Assembly (NCBI RefSeq): GCF_949628265.1
Contig: NC_088787.1
Location: forward strand, 14,312,501 to 14,376,500
Direction of reading: 5' to 3'
Length of the DNA stretch: 64,000 nt
Origin: Cloeon dipterum
Lineage: Eukaryota > Arthropoda > Insecta > Ephemeroptera > Baetidae
Shown: positions 27,246 through 38,899 of the stretch, piece by piece
Numbering within the stretch: the first letter of the stretch is position 1
Layout of the letters: the number at the start of each line of letters is the position of its first letter
Notes under the pieces: model-generated
What the model saw: only the letters and a program-made list of their open reading frames with translations
Databases searched by the model: none
What the model was told of the DNA's origin: nothing
Translations under genes and position numbers: made by a program

Positions 27246-28261
27246 ACATATCCACCAAATGCGAGGACTATTCCGAGGACTTTGCCAATAACAGTGCGGG
27301 CCAGAGCGAGATCTGGCAAATCGTACACAGCTTTTCCATCTCCAATGACCAGTTTGAGCAAAGTATCGTGCCGAAGTCCTGTCATCCGCGTCGCAGAGTA
27401 TACACAGTGTTCAAGCCGGCTGACAACTTAACCAACAGTCCTTATTACGTTGAAGCCGATGCCGAATTTACTGATGATGATGATGATGATGAACCACTGC
27501 CTGCAGAGTACGAATCTCTGACAAATATCGAAGAAATTGATTCGGAATCTGGCCGGTCACTCCGATCGGCTAGTTTAAACAGATTAGGGGAAATGCAGCC
27601 AATTGTAGATCTGGGCCTTCGCCTCTCTGTTAACGATAATGAGCTAAATGCGCGTGATTCCAAACCTCAAGTCGCTGATGCTTTGAACGGTGACGCGGAA
27701 TTCCAAAGGAGGCTGGAGCCCAAATCAACGTGGCAGGTTCCCCAAAATGACATGACATTGAAGGTGGAAAGAAAGAAGCCAGGGCCAAAACCAAAGAAGG
27801 GTCCGATAGACCAAAATAGTGGTAGAAAAAAGCCAGGACCGAAAGCAAATGACGTTACACCAAAAATTGCTAGGAAGAAAGCGGGCGCAAAGCCGAAATC
27901 AAACCAAGTGGAGAATGTCTCAAAGCCAAACAAAAAGTTGGTCCGCAACGAAAATAAAATCTCCAGTCAGATTAGGAACGAGAAATGCGAAAAGAAGAAA
28001 TCTGATCAAAAGTCAAAGGTGGATAGGAAAACCGCAAAAGCAAATGCGAAGCAGGGCAAGGACTGGCTGTGGGTGATTGAACGCAATGACCAATTTGTTT
28101 GCAACAAGTGCGCTCGCACATTCCCCACCAGAACACACTGTTTGACACATCAGAACAAGCACCGGATGACTTACTGCTGCGTCAAATGCAACCGCTGCTT
28201 TATCAGCAAACCTCGTCTTTTGAGGCACAGGCTGGCGTATCACTCCAAATCAAGGAAATGA
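27246..28261 (+). CDS. BTB gene B, zinc-finger 3' exon 13 (long, basic repeat region, two fingers)
   Basis: Acceptor TTTTTTTCCAG, about 338 residues, by far the longest module. An acidic first part (DDDDDDE about residue 80) is followed, at about residues 175-220, by three lysine-proline repeats: ERKKPGPKPKKG, GRKKPGPKAND and ARKKAGAKPKSN. These resemble AT-hook or linker-histone-type minor-groove binders without matching the strict PRGRP core. A long Lys-rich stretch and two C-terminal fingers follow: CNKC...HQNKH and CVKC...HRLAYH. An AATAAA follows at 28326. The exon could give an isoform that combines finger binding with non-specific DNA contacts. Confidence 0.85.
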
Positions 28262-28509
28262 GCCCCTGTAACCAATTCAAACAAATGTAGTTCAAAACTT
28301 TTAATTTCCAACAGACTTATGAAGGAATAAAACAATTTAATTAATATTATGTGACTATGAATAAAACGCTAGATAAGCGTAGCCGTGCTTTTTATTTTAC
28401 CCTGCCCTTGCACTCATGTCACACGCACTTAATCGCATGAATACACACAAATTAGATATAAATTTTACTGAACTTTCGATAGCATTAAATATATCCATAC
28501 TTTTTACAG

Positions 28510-28853
28510 CTGAGGACGATGTAGAACTGATCGAATTAGACGAAGAATACGTTGAGGGAGAGTATGAAGACGAACTGGATGATGAGTACGGTGAAGAATA
28601 TGAGACTGAAAACGCCGATTATTTTGCTGGATATCAGGGTGCTGACAATCCGGGAAGCTTGGACGATAACGCATCTCACGCTTGTGAAAAGTGCGGCAAA
28701 CTGTACAAAAGCAAGACATCCTTGATCCACCACTACAACGTCCACTTGGGCAAGACAACATGTCCAGTGTGCAACCAGGTGTTCAGTAGAAGACCGTACA
28801 TGCTCAATCACGTGCGGCAAAAACACCCTCAAGTGGACAAGCCATACGAGTGA
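28510..28853 (+). CDS. BTB gene B, zinc-finger 3' exon 14 (last, acidic, two fingers)
   Basis: Acceptor ACTTTTTACAG, about 114 residues. The first 40 or so residues are intensely acidic and Tyr-rich (ELDEEYVEGEYEDELDDEYG), a possible activation or interaction segment. Two fingers follow: CEKC...HYNVH and CPVC...HVRQKH, linker LGKTTC. It is the last zinc-finger exon I can see before the next gene, 0.6 kb away. Confidence 0.84.
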
Positions 28854-28859
28854 ACGGAA

Positions 28860-29459
28860 AGACAGACTAAAAAAAACTAAGCAGGGTCCCCGTAGATCGG
28901 TGTTTTCTTGCACACTGCAGAATCTGAGATAGTTTCATTTACTTAATGCGTAGTAATCGGTGCACATATCACGTTGCTCCGTCGTTAAATTTTTAACAGT
29001 TCAGATAGCAAGAATATTACTATGAGAATTTAGTTTTCTTTTCTGTTCTACTTAATACACGCTAAACTCTGCCAAATTTACTTATCTGTACTAGAAATTG
29101 TTAATTTAAATTAAGTTAAGTTGACAAATCTTGCTAAGATCTGACGTAATCTGAGCGATAAATATTAAAGTTGATTAAAATTATGCTTTTGTTTTTAAGT
29201 TAAAACGCGTATTTAAGTAACTGTGTACAGTGTACAGCATCATTCTGGTAGTATTAACCTAATTTAAGACCATATATAAGTTAACTATTCAGTGCCAACA
29301 GTATAGGAAACAAGCGATACAAAACCATTAAAACTAATGTGTTATCTTATTCGCTTTTTGAATGTTTTATTTCTTTTTATAAATACCAACGGCCCATGGT
29401 TTTATATTATTGAATGCCTACGATTGACTATATAGCTGAACACGAAGTTGGATCTCTCA
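28860..29459. other. 3' flank between gene B array and CFAP97-domain gene
   Basis: About 600 bases of AT-rich DNA with no reading frame of note. It should hold the 3'UTR of the last gene B isoform and the 3'UTR of the convergent minus-strand gene. Confidence 0.5.
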
Positions 29460-30382
29460 TTATAACTTTTGCAGCGCTTTGCATTCGCAAAACTCTGAAT
29501 CAATTATTTTTGGTGCATCACCAATTCTTTTAAGGACCACTTGAGTGTTGTTTGGGTAGCTAACGCTCACCTCAAGTGGGCCACGAGTGAACACAACCTT
29601 GTTTCCAGAGAGAGGTCTCAGTCTGACTACCGGCTTCGTCTTGTACTTGCTGGGATGAGCACTTTTTCTCGTCTTGCCTTTAGCCGACTTGGGTCTTTCC
29701 CTCTTCACTACCGCAGCAGTTTCGCACTCCTTCGAACAGATCGTAGATTGGCCCTTCTTCAAAAATTCCTTAAAAAACAAATTCATTAATTTTAAGCTCT
29801 CTGGTTAGATTTTGTAAGAGATTGGTACCTTCTTCGATTTCAACTGTTCGTATTCCTTCTGCATCTCCCTAATCCTGCAAGCTGTGCACTCTGATCTTTT
29901 TTCATGAATGTCAGGAAATTTCAAGCATTCGTCACTCAACCTGCGATGGCCCAGAACAGGTCCATATATTCCAATACGCCCTAGAAAACTTCAGGAAAGA
30001 AAACAATATAAATGGTTCAGACAATTCTATAAACTAAAATACCCTCCAGGCGGATCAGTAAGCCATCGGTTGTCCAAACGACTTGTGCTCATGATCGCAG
30101 CCATTCTCTGCAAGAGACGAATGTTATCCTTCTCAATTTTCTCTGTCCTTTCCTCTTCAAATTGCAGCTTTTTTAGCTTCAGTGTAACATGACCCCTTTC
30201 CTTAGGGGGACCTGAATCGATGACGGCTTTTGCAGACTTGACCTAATCCAAAAATATAGAAAATTTCATCTGTGTTGAAAAAAGCCGAAATTGAAAATAA
30301 GGTTAATAACCTTTTCTTTGTGACTGTTGAAGCGCCGTTGCTGCCACGGGCGAATCAAAAGGTTTTCCCTCCGAGTGAGCAT
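29460..30382 (-). CDS. CFAP97-domain protein
   Basis: Four exons, 30382-30311, 30242-30043, 29988-29829 and 29768-29460, give 246 residues. The first 85 or so match the CFAP97 (KIAA1430/Hemingway) domain: RPWQQRRFNSHKEKV, DSGPPKERGHVTLKLKKLQ, then EEERTEKIEKDN and LLQRM. Family members are linked to cilia and flagella, in insects mainly sperm and sensory cilia. The second half has a Cys-containing TACRIREMQKEYEQL stretch and a basic tail not recognised as a domain. The acceptor of exon 3 is TTCCTGAAG, 7 bases before a nearer TAG; only the former keeps the frame. The start lies about 300 bases from the divergent TTI2 start, so they may share a promoter. Confidence 0.83.
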
Positions 30383-30682
30383 GATTATGTATTTTTATGG
30401 TTAATCTCAATAATTATTTAAAAACACAAAACACGTCGAAAATTCTTCAAAGCTAAAATAGTGACACATCACGGACTGGTACGATGGTCACTAAACTCGT
30501 TTGCAGCAATTGGCGCCGTCTCCGTGCCAACCAGCCGCTCAGCCAATAAGGAGCGAGCAATGCAGCAAAAAGTAAAAGACGATCGCAGATAAACACAAAC
30601 AAAGCAATATGTTTTGAGTCGGCTTTAAAAGTGAGAATTTTCCGTATTAGAAACTTAATTTTCTGTGAAAGAAGAACTGACC

Positions 30683-33600
30683 ATGGCTTGGGCAGCTATT
30701 CAGGAGGTCTCAGAAAGGCTGATTTTACCGAAACAAGATCAATTCGAAGACAGGCCTTGCTGCCAGGAGGATTTTTCTGCGCTGATACCTGAGATTGACA
30801 GAAATTTCCGTGCGCTGCTGGACGGTGTGAATAATTTGCCTCATTTTTCGATTGAAACGATGTCGACAGAAGAAAAGTCAGCTCTCGCCAGTATAGTGTT
30901 GGTCTGCGGAGAACATTCGGCAGAAAAGCCGTGGACCTCAAATTTCTCAATTGAAAGCAGCAAAAACATTTCGCTTGTGCTTTGCAAACTTGGCAACTTT
31001 TCAAAGCTGGAAGAACTGATTTTGAACCCAATAATTTTGAAAATGCTTCTTAATTCTCTCTGCCCAAAAATGGAACCAAATTCGTGGAAGTGCAGACCAG
31101 CAACAGTCCAGTGCTTTGGTTGGGTTGTGCTAAAAATAGTGGTAGGCATATTCGTTGTTTGCTCTTCGTTCAAAAAAGATATTAACATTTATTTTTGTTC
31201 AACTTCAGCCTCCGACATTTGGTGAGGTGTTGCCAAGGATATTTCCTGCCAATTTAGTCATTTTAGATGACTGGGAAACTGAATACAAAATTTTTGGCTG
31301 CCAACTGATGGTACATTTAATAAACAACGTGGTGAGCTACCTTTTACTAAATATTTTACTTCAATTTTGATTTTTTCCGTGGCATTAACTTGTTGAAATA
31401 AAGTAATACGTAGAAGCAAGTAAACAATTTTTTTCTTTTTGGATTTCAGACAAAGGCAGAATTGCAACGTCAGCAGTTTGACGACGTTGTTTTTGACATT
31501 CTTCAGAGACTAGTTTATGAAAGAGAAGCAGTAATTGTGGTTCAGGCTATCAAATGCATTGCAGCTTTGGTTACTAAAGTGGACCACAAGTACAATCAAC
31601 CATTTGAGGTAACATTTAATTTTTTTATCTAAAATCAAGCATTTACGCTGCCTTGAAATTTACTTTCGTCAAACGAAGTTAAAATATTCGCGTTTGAGTT
31701 TTTTCTCTTTTAAAAGCAGCTTTAACTATTAAATAGTTGGGTTTTGCGCTTAATTATAATGGTTTTGGCTTTTCATCAGCGCGCAGCTATACACAATCAT
31801 GCAAAAATCAAAATTATCGTTTTCTCACACTATACTTGAGAATAACATGGAGTGCTGAGAAGTGTGGGAGTCTGAACGAGAATTGTGATTTTTCTAGAAA
31901 ATTTACACATGCAACTAAAATCCTAGAGTTTTTTAAAAGACCGTAACAAACAGGCGTGTAATTAAAAAAAATCTCTAGGAAACATTTTGTAATAATGTAA
32001 ATTCCCTAATTTGGAAATTTACCCATATCCCGGCCACCAATTAAGAAGTTTTTTTATTGATGATTGAACTAGTAGTAGTTCATTAAGTTGATTGTTTTTG
32101 TGATATTTAGGAACAGTTTATCTGCACAATGTGCAATCAAGAAATCAAGACCAAGGAACAGTTGTCGGATTTCTCGAAAAATTAAACGGTTTGGCTATGA
32201 TTTTTCGCTCGATTTATCCAACAGTGTGCTAATTTAGAAGAATAATTCCCTAAATTGTGAAAAAATCGATAGTTTACAATGAAGAGATGCTCGCCGCTTG
32301 ATTAGCCTGCAAACAATTGATCCGATTTTCTCACAAATTTAAACGGCAACCTGGCAGATTGTTAGCTTTTTCTTCATTTTTAGATAGCATTTCAACTAAA
32401 GTTAAAAATGATCTTTTAAAAATTGACTTAACATTTTTACTTTTAAAAGGTTAATTATAATAGGAATTAGGAAGATCAATCCTTTCATAAATTGCTCTTA
32501 TTTTAATTTTCTCTACATCAGGTCTGTTTAGATAAAATTTACTTGAATAAAATTATTATTTCATTTCAAATACATATTAATATTAATCATAAAGATGAGT
32601 TTATTGGAATGCCAGCCAGCAACCCCTAGCAGAGCTGAAATGAAAAAGCCGCGGTAAAGGAAACTGCGGGACCCATAGTATCAAATTTTTTCTTCGTTAC
32701 AAACGGTCGAAAAGTTTCCATTATGTTCTCAGTTGTCAACAATGTCAACTTCTTAAAAAAATAGTTACATACTGCAGGATTATTTGCTAGAGTATCGGCT
32801 TTTCGCTGTGAGCTGTTACAACGAAACACTACATGAGAGAATCTCTAGTCGTCATAGAGGTCCTGTGGCGCAACGGATAACGCGTCTGACTACGGATCAG
32901 AAGATTGCAGGTTCGAATCCTGCCAGGATCGATAATTTTTTTCTTGCAGCTACTTTTTCAAGATTATTTATTTCTGATTTTTTGTGCATCGCTCATGCTT
33001 AAAAGAAGATGTGTGTAACTAAAATATAACTATCTATAGCATATTTTTAAACAATAAACTAGCATAATTATTAGGCCACATCCAGAATTAAGAACTTTTC
33101 TAGTTCATCATGGGAGAGGTTAGCCTGATGGTTTAACAATATTAATTATTCTGCTCTTAAATTTCTTCACGCCATTAATTAATTGAAACCAAGCCTTATT
33201 TGTTTTTTTGTTATCTATGATGAACAAACAAAATTTTTGCAGTAACCTGATATACTGTAAAGATGTTAGGACATATAAGTAGTATACTTTTTAAAGTTAA
33301 ACAATCTTATTCCCACTCTTAAACTTGTAATGACATCATATATTTATGAATAAAAATTATGTTTTCAGATAGGACGATATGACAAAGTACTCAAAATTCT
33401 GCTGTTTCAAATGGAGTTTGAGCAAGGCTTGGAATTGAGGAAGGCTTACGTGGAGTCCCTTCTTCTTTATCTCGAAGCTGGATCCGTCTCACTAATTCTT
33501 TGGTCGCAGAGGATCCTGAGAGTCATATCTGAATACTTGATGATTGAAGACGCGTCTGGCGGTGCTTCTCAGTTACTTGCGCTCAAAGTAAGATAAGCAA

Positions 33601-34482
33601 ATATCAGCTCAGGACTAAATCGTAGTTTTTTAAATTTTAACCATTCTTTATTCGTTGGTACAAGCCTCTATGATAGCAGATCGTTCGTGCCGCGGAAATG
33701 CGATAAGAGATGGGCCATATATCCGCGGCACGAACGAGATGTACTTAAGGTGTTAATAAATTTCTGTTGTAATTAGAAGCAGCTTCTTTGGTGCATAGTG
33801 ATAGTTTTAACGTGTTTCTGCTATAGTTTCCGCTGCAGGTTGCAGACCGAGATGGAGCAAATTTGGAAGGAAGGGCTGCAACCTGCTGCCGAAACTAGTA
33901 GAGTAGGACATTTCTGTAGAAATATCGAAAAATATTCATCCGAGAAAGCCGCTTCTTACCTCAACAGAAAATCGTTCTTTGTATATATTTCATTAAAAAA
34001 TTAGACTTAAATTCTTTAATCAGCCACCCTGTTAGAATTCCCCATCATCCTCTTGTTAATTTAAGAAAAAATAATTACTCGATCCTGGCAGGATTCGAAC
34101 CTGCAATCTTCTGATCCGTAGTCAGACGCGTTATCCATTGCGCCACAGGACCGGTTGAAACGGCATTTTAGAGACTAAAGCAAAAATTTTCTTGCAGGCT
34201 CTGTTGGTGTTCCTCAAGAAGACATGGCCCCGTGCCAACAGCAATGCCAACCAGACGCTAACTATTGTGCTGAGATTGCTGTTGGGTGCGACAAAAAGAG
34301 AGCCCTCCATCGTAATGAAAAAGGACGTCAAGTGCCAAATATTGGATCTCATCAAAGAGTGTCTGCAACTCCTAAGCAGCCTCGCTCCAATAAAATGCAG
34401 AGAACTCTTGAAAGGATTGGAACAAGTGCCGGCTGGTGACGAGTTTTGGTCAGTGTTGAACTCAATTCCAGAGCTGAAATAA
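30683..34482 (+). CDS. Tti2: TELO2-interacting protein 2
   Basis: Subunit of the TTT complex (TELO2-TTI1-TTI2), which with Hsp90 stabilises PI3K-like kinases such as mTOR, ATM and ATR. Five exons, 30683-31141, 31209-31331, 31450-31608, 33369-33587 and 34198-34482, encode 414 residues, the expected size range. Family signs are the helical-repeat character, the PPTFGEVLPRIFP and LDDWETEYKIFGCQLMVHLI segment at about 154-190, VYEREAVIVVQAIKCI, and the C-terminal LVFLKKTWPR region. The start at 30683 has context GACCATGG. Introns 3 and 4 (1.8 and 0.6 kb) are large for this gene and hold two tRNA genes, a dispersed repeat and hairpins. Identification is by remembered family pattern. Confidence 0.85.
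32105..32385 (+). repeat. Dispersed repeat, copy 1 (in Tti2 intron 3)
   Basis: Shares many blocks with bases 60355-60640 in the same orientation: ACCAAGGAACA, TTTTCGCTCGATTT versus TTTCCGCTCGATTT, GCTTGATTAGC, and AACCTGG. Also shares blocks with 37415-37650 and 61840-62070 in the opposite orientation. The copies are old and gapped. No coding capacity is visible. Confidence 0.65.
32859..32931 (+). tRNA. tRNA-Arg (anticodon ACG)
   Basis: A 73-base cloverleaf without intron: acceptor GGTCCTG pairs with CAGGATC (one G-U), discriminator G. Anticodon stem TCTGA/TCAGA closes the loop CTACGGA, so the anticodon is ACG. The T-arm reads GCAGGTTCGAATCCTGC, a full B box. An oligo-T pol III terminator follows at about 32936. 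It lies inside Tti2 intron 3, sense to the host gene. Confidence 0.97.
33681..33737. repeat. 16-bp inverted repeat hairpin in Tti2 intron 4
   Basis: Bases 33681-33696 (TCGTTCGTGCCGCGGA) are perfectly complementary to 33722-33737, with a 25-base loop. The arms are GC-rich in an AT-rich intron. It stands next to a second, longer hairpin (33821-33901). Confidence 0.8.
33821..33901. repeat. Imperfect 25-bp inverted repeat hairpin in Tti2 intron 4
   Basis: Left arm 33821-33845 and right arm 33876-33901 pair over about 25 positions with a few mismatches and a 30-base loop; the inner 12 pairs (TGCAGGTTGCAG) are nearly perfect. Further out, AGAAGCAGCTT (about 33776) and AAGCCGCTTCTT (about 33947) can also pair, so the whole 33.77-33.96 kb stretch could fold back. 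It may be a foldback element or a small-RNA precursor. Confidence 0.65.
34080..34152 (-). tRNA. tRNA-Arg (anticodon ACG), antisense in Tti2 intron 4
   Basis: Differs from the tRNA at 32859-32931 by a single D-loop base (CAATGG versus CAACGG). Same cloverleaf, anticodon ACG, and a T-rich terminator (TTATTTTTTC) follows on the minus strand. It stands opposite to the host gene, so the two tRNA genes form a 73-base inverted repeat around Tti2 exon 4. Confidence 0.97.
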
Positions 34483-34589
34483 AATTATCTCTATTTTGTT
34501 TGAAAGAAACAGTTAAATCACTTTCATTTCGCTCATTAGATTTATTTCCACGCCTCAATAGCACAATTTTTGATTAAATCACTCAACTT

Positions 34590-35087
34590 CTAAGCGCATT
34601 TCATAAGTCCTGCGAAAATAAAACATCCTGCGACAAACACACCTAAAGCGATGTACACGATCTGCATCATGGACTGGGTCATCTCGTCCAGTCTGTTTGG
34701 CTGCTGCTCCAGCGATTCTTTCACCGGCTCTCCGATCATGTAGGTGGTGATTTGGAACACGTGCCCCTTGAACTCCAGGCTGAACAAGCTTCCATTGTCG
34801 ACTTCTTCGTTTACTGTGACGATTTTCAAGACGCAAAACGACGAGTCGTATTCGCCCTTTTCGACCCCCATGTTGAGGTATTTGGTTGCGAATTTGGACT
34901 GCATGATCGTCTCGCCGTCCTTCCTCCACTTACAGTCTTGGTTTCTTCCATCGCCCAGCACAGGTTGCTTCAGCTTATACTCCCGGTAGGGTTCAAGGTC
35001 GGACACTGTGCGGAAGTAGCTCAGGGAGGTGGCTGTCGAGATGGCCACCAGTCCAAGCAGCGTTAAAGTGGTCAGTGTGGTGGCCAT
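34590..35087 (-). CDS. Predicted single-pass membrane protein, family not recognised
   Basis: One intronless frame of 165 residues with a strong start context (CACCATGG). Residues 1-20 (MATTLTTLTLLGLVAISTAT) form a likely signal peptide. A luminal or extracellular part of about 120 residues has two cysteines (DCKW, SFCVLKI). A hydrophobic segment at about 142-162 (IVYIALGVFVAGCFIFAGLM) is followed by only KCA. The layout is that of a small type I membrane protein with a minimal tail. It lies tail to tail with Tti2, about 110 bases from its stop. I do not recognise the family; a fast-evolving arthropod secretory-pathway protein is possible. Confidence 0.75.
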   Translation of the reverse strand: MATTLTTLTLLGLVAISTATSLSYFRTVSDLEPYREYKLKQPVLGDGRNQDCKWRKDGETIMQSKFATKYLNMGVEKGEYDSSFCVLKIVTVNEEVDNGSLFSLEFKGHVFQITTYMIGEPVKESLEQQPNRLDEMTQSMMQIVYIALGVFVAGCFIFAGLMKCA

Positions 35088-35384
35088 GGTGCCAACTCTT
35101 GAACAGCTTCATTTGCCACCGCCGAGCTTCAAGACGGCGTGCTTCTAATCTTATCTTTGGAGCACCTTTTCTGGTTGTGAAAATGCTGCTTTTTGTGATA
35201 AATGGAGCATATCAATCCTTAAAATTTTTATTGGTCTTCTCTTACGAGGAAAGCAAACATTTGACAAGGCCCATAAATAAGTAGTGGTGAACAGGATTCG
35301 AAAAGCACGTTTGGTAGGCAAATATTGCAGGCCTTGAAAAATGTTGTAACTTATGCACTCAATCGAGCACTTTTTATGGTTTCA

Positions 35385-35401
35385 GAGAGAGAGAGAGAGA
35401 G
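35385..35401. repeat. (GA)n microsatellite
   Basis: A run of GA dinucleotides (about eight units) between the membrane-protein gene and the Abi 3' end. Confidence 0.8.
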
Positions 35402-35590
35402 CTTGAATTCAAACTACCGGCTTGAAAGATAATGTGTTTTATTTTAATATAAATAGCAGTGCAAAAGAAAACACAATATTGCTCAAACAATATGGAAAAT
35501 AGCATACACATTGCAATGCACCAATGGAATAGTTATCGATACAGCGGGTTGGATTTTCTAATTACAAGAGTAGTTTAAGTTCTGAGTGAG

Positions 35591-38454
<2,864 letters not shown>

Positions 38455-38528
38455 TCACGTTAACTGGAGGCAAAATACAATTCGTGTGCGCAAAGCATAA
38501 AGCAAAAAAGGTAGCGATTCAAGGCGAT

Positions 38529-38816
38529 TCAGGTTTTTGTGGAAGCCAAATCGCCGGCTGGCAAGACGTAAAAGGAAGAAGGCAAACTTGTTTTGACGGC
38601 GATCATCGGCGGTAAGATGTCGGGAGGTGGCGAAAGATCAGGTTCCTCAGGATGGTTGAGGAGAGGAGGCGGAGGAAGATCAGGTTCATTAGGTTCGTCA
38701 GGGGGAGGAGGAGGTAAACTATCAGGTTCGTCGGGATCGGGGTCTGCGGGAGGGGGCGGCAGGTCGTCGAGAGTAATTTCGAACTCGCTGAAGTCGATGT
38801 CCAGATTAAAATCCAT
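38529..38816 (-). CDS. Possible proline-rich acidic small protein or 5' exon upstream of Abi
   Basis: An open frame of 95 residues begins MDFNLDIDFSEFEITLDDLP and continues with repeats of the type DEPxxPDLPPPP. Codon use and the repeat make it look non-random, but Pro/Asp/Glu repeats also arise from simple DNA. It lies only about 110 bases above the Abi start and on the same strand, so it could be a separate small gene, an upstream frame in the Abi 5'UTR, or a coding alternative first exon. No good donor inside it joins in frame to Abi that I can defend. Confidence 0.35.
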   Translation of the reverse strand: MDFNLDIDFSEFEITLDDLPPPPADPDPDEPDSLPPPPPDEPNEPDLPPPPLLNHPEEPDLSPPPDILPPMIAVKTSLPSSFYVLPAGDLASTKT

Positions 38817-38899
38817 GCTGCGCAGCCACCCAAAAAGCGAGCATGCAGAGTAGCGAAATCCGAAAATGAAGAACTAAGATTCTGACACAAGCTGAGCTG

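Noticed and set aside
29460-30382. Nearer acceptor (TTTTCTAG) for CFAP97 exon 3
   Set aside because: It breaks the reading frame with the only usable donor of exon 2; the acceptor seven bases upstream keeps it.
38593-38853. Plus-strand glycine/serine-rich frame
   Set aside because: Complement of the proline/acidic repeat frame on the minus strand; no independent support.
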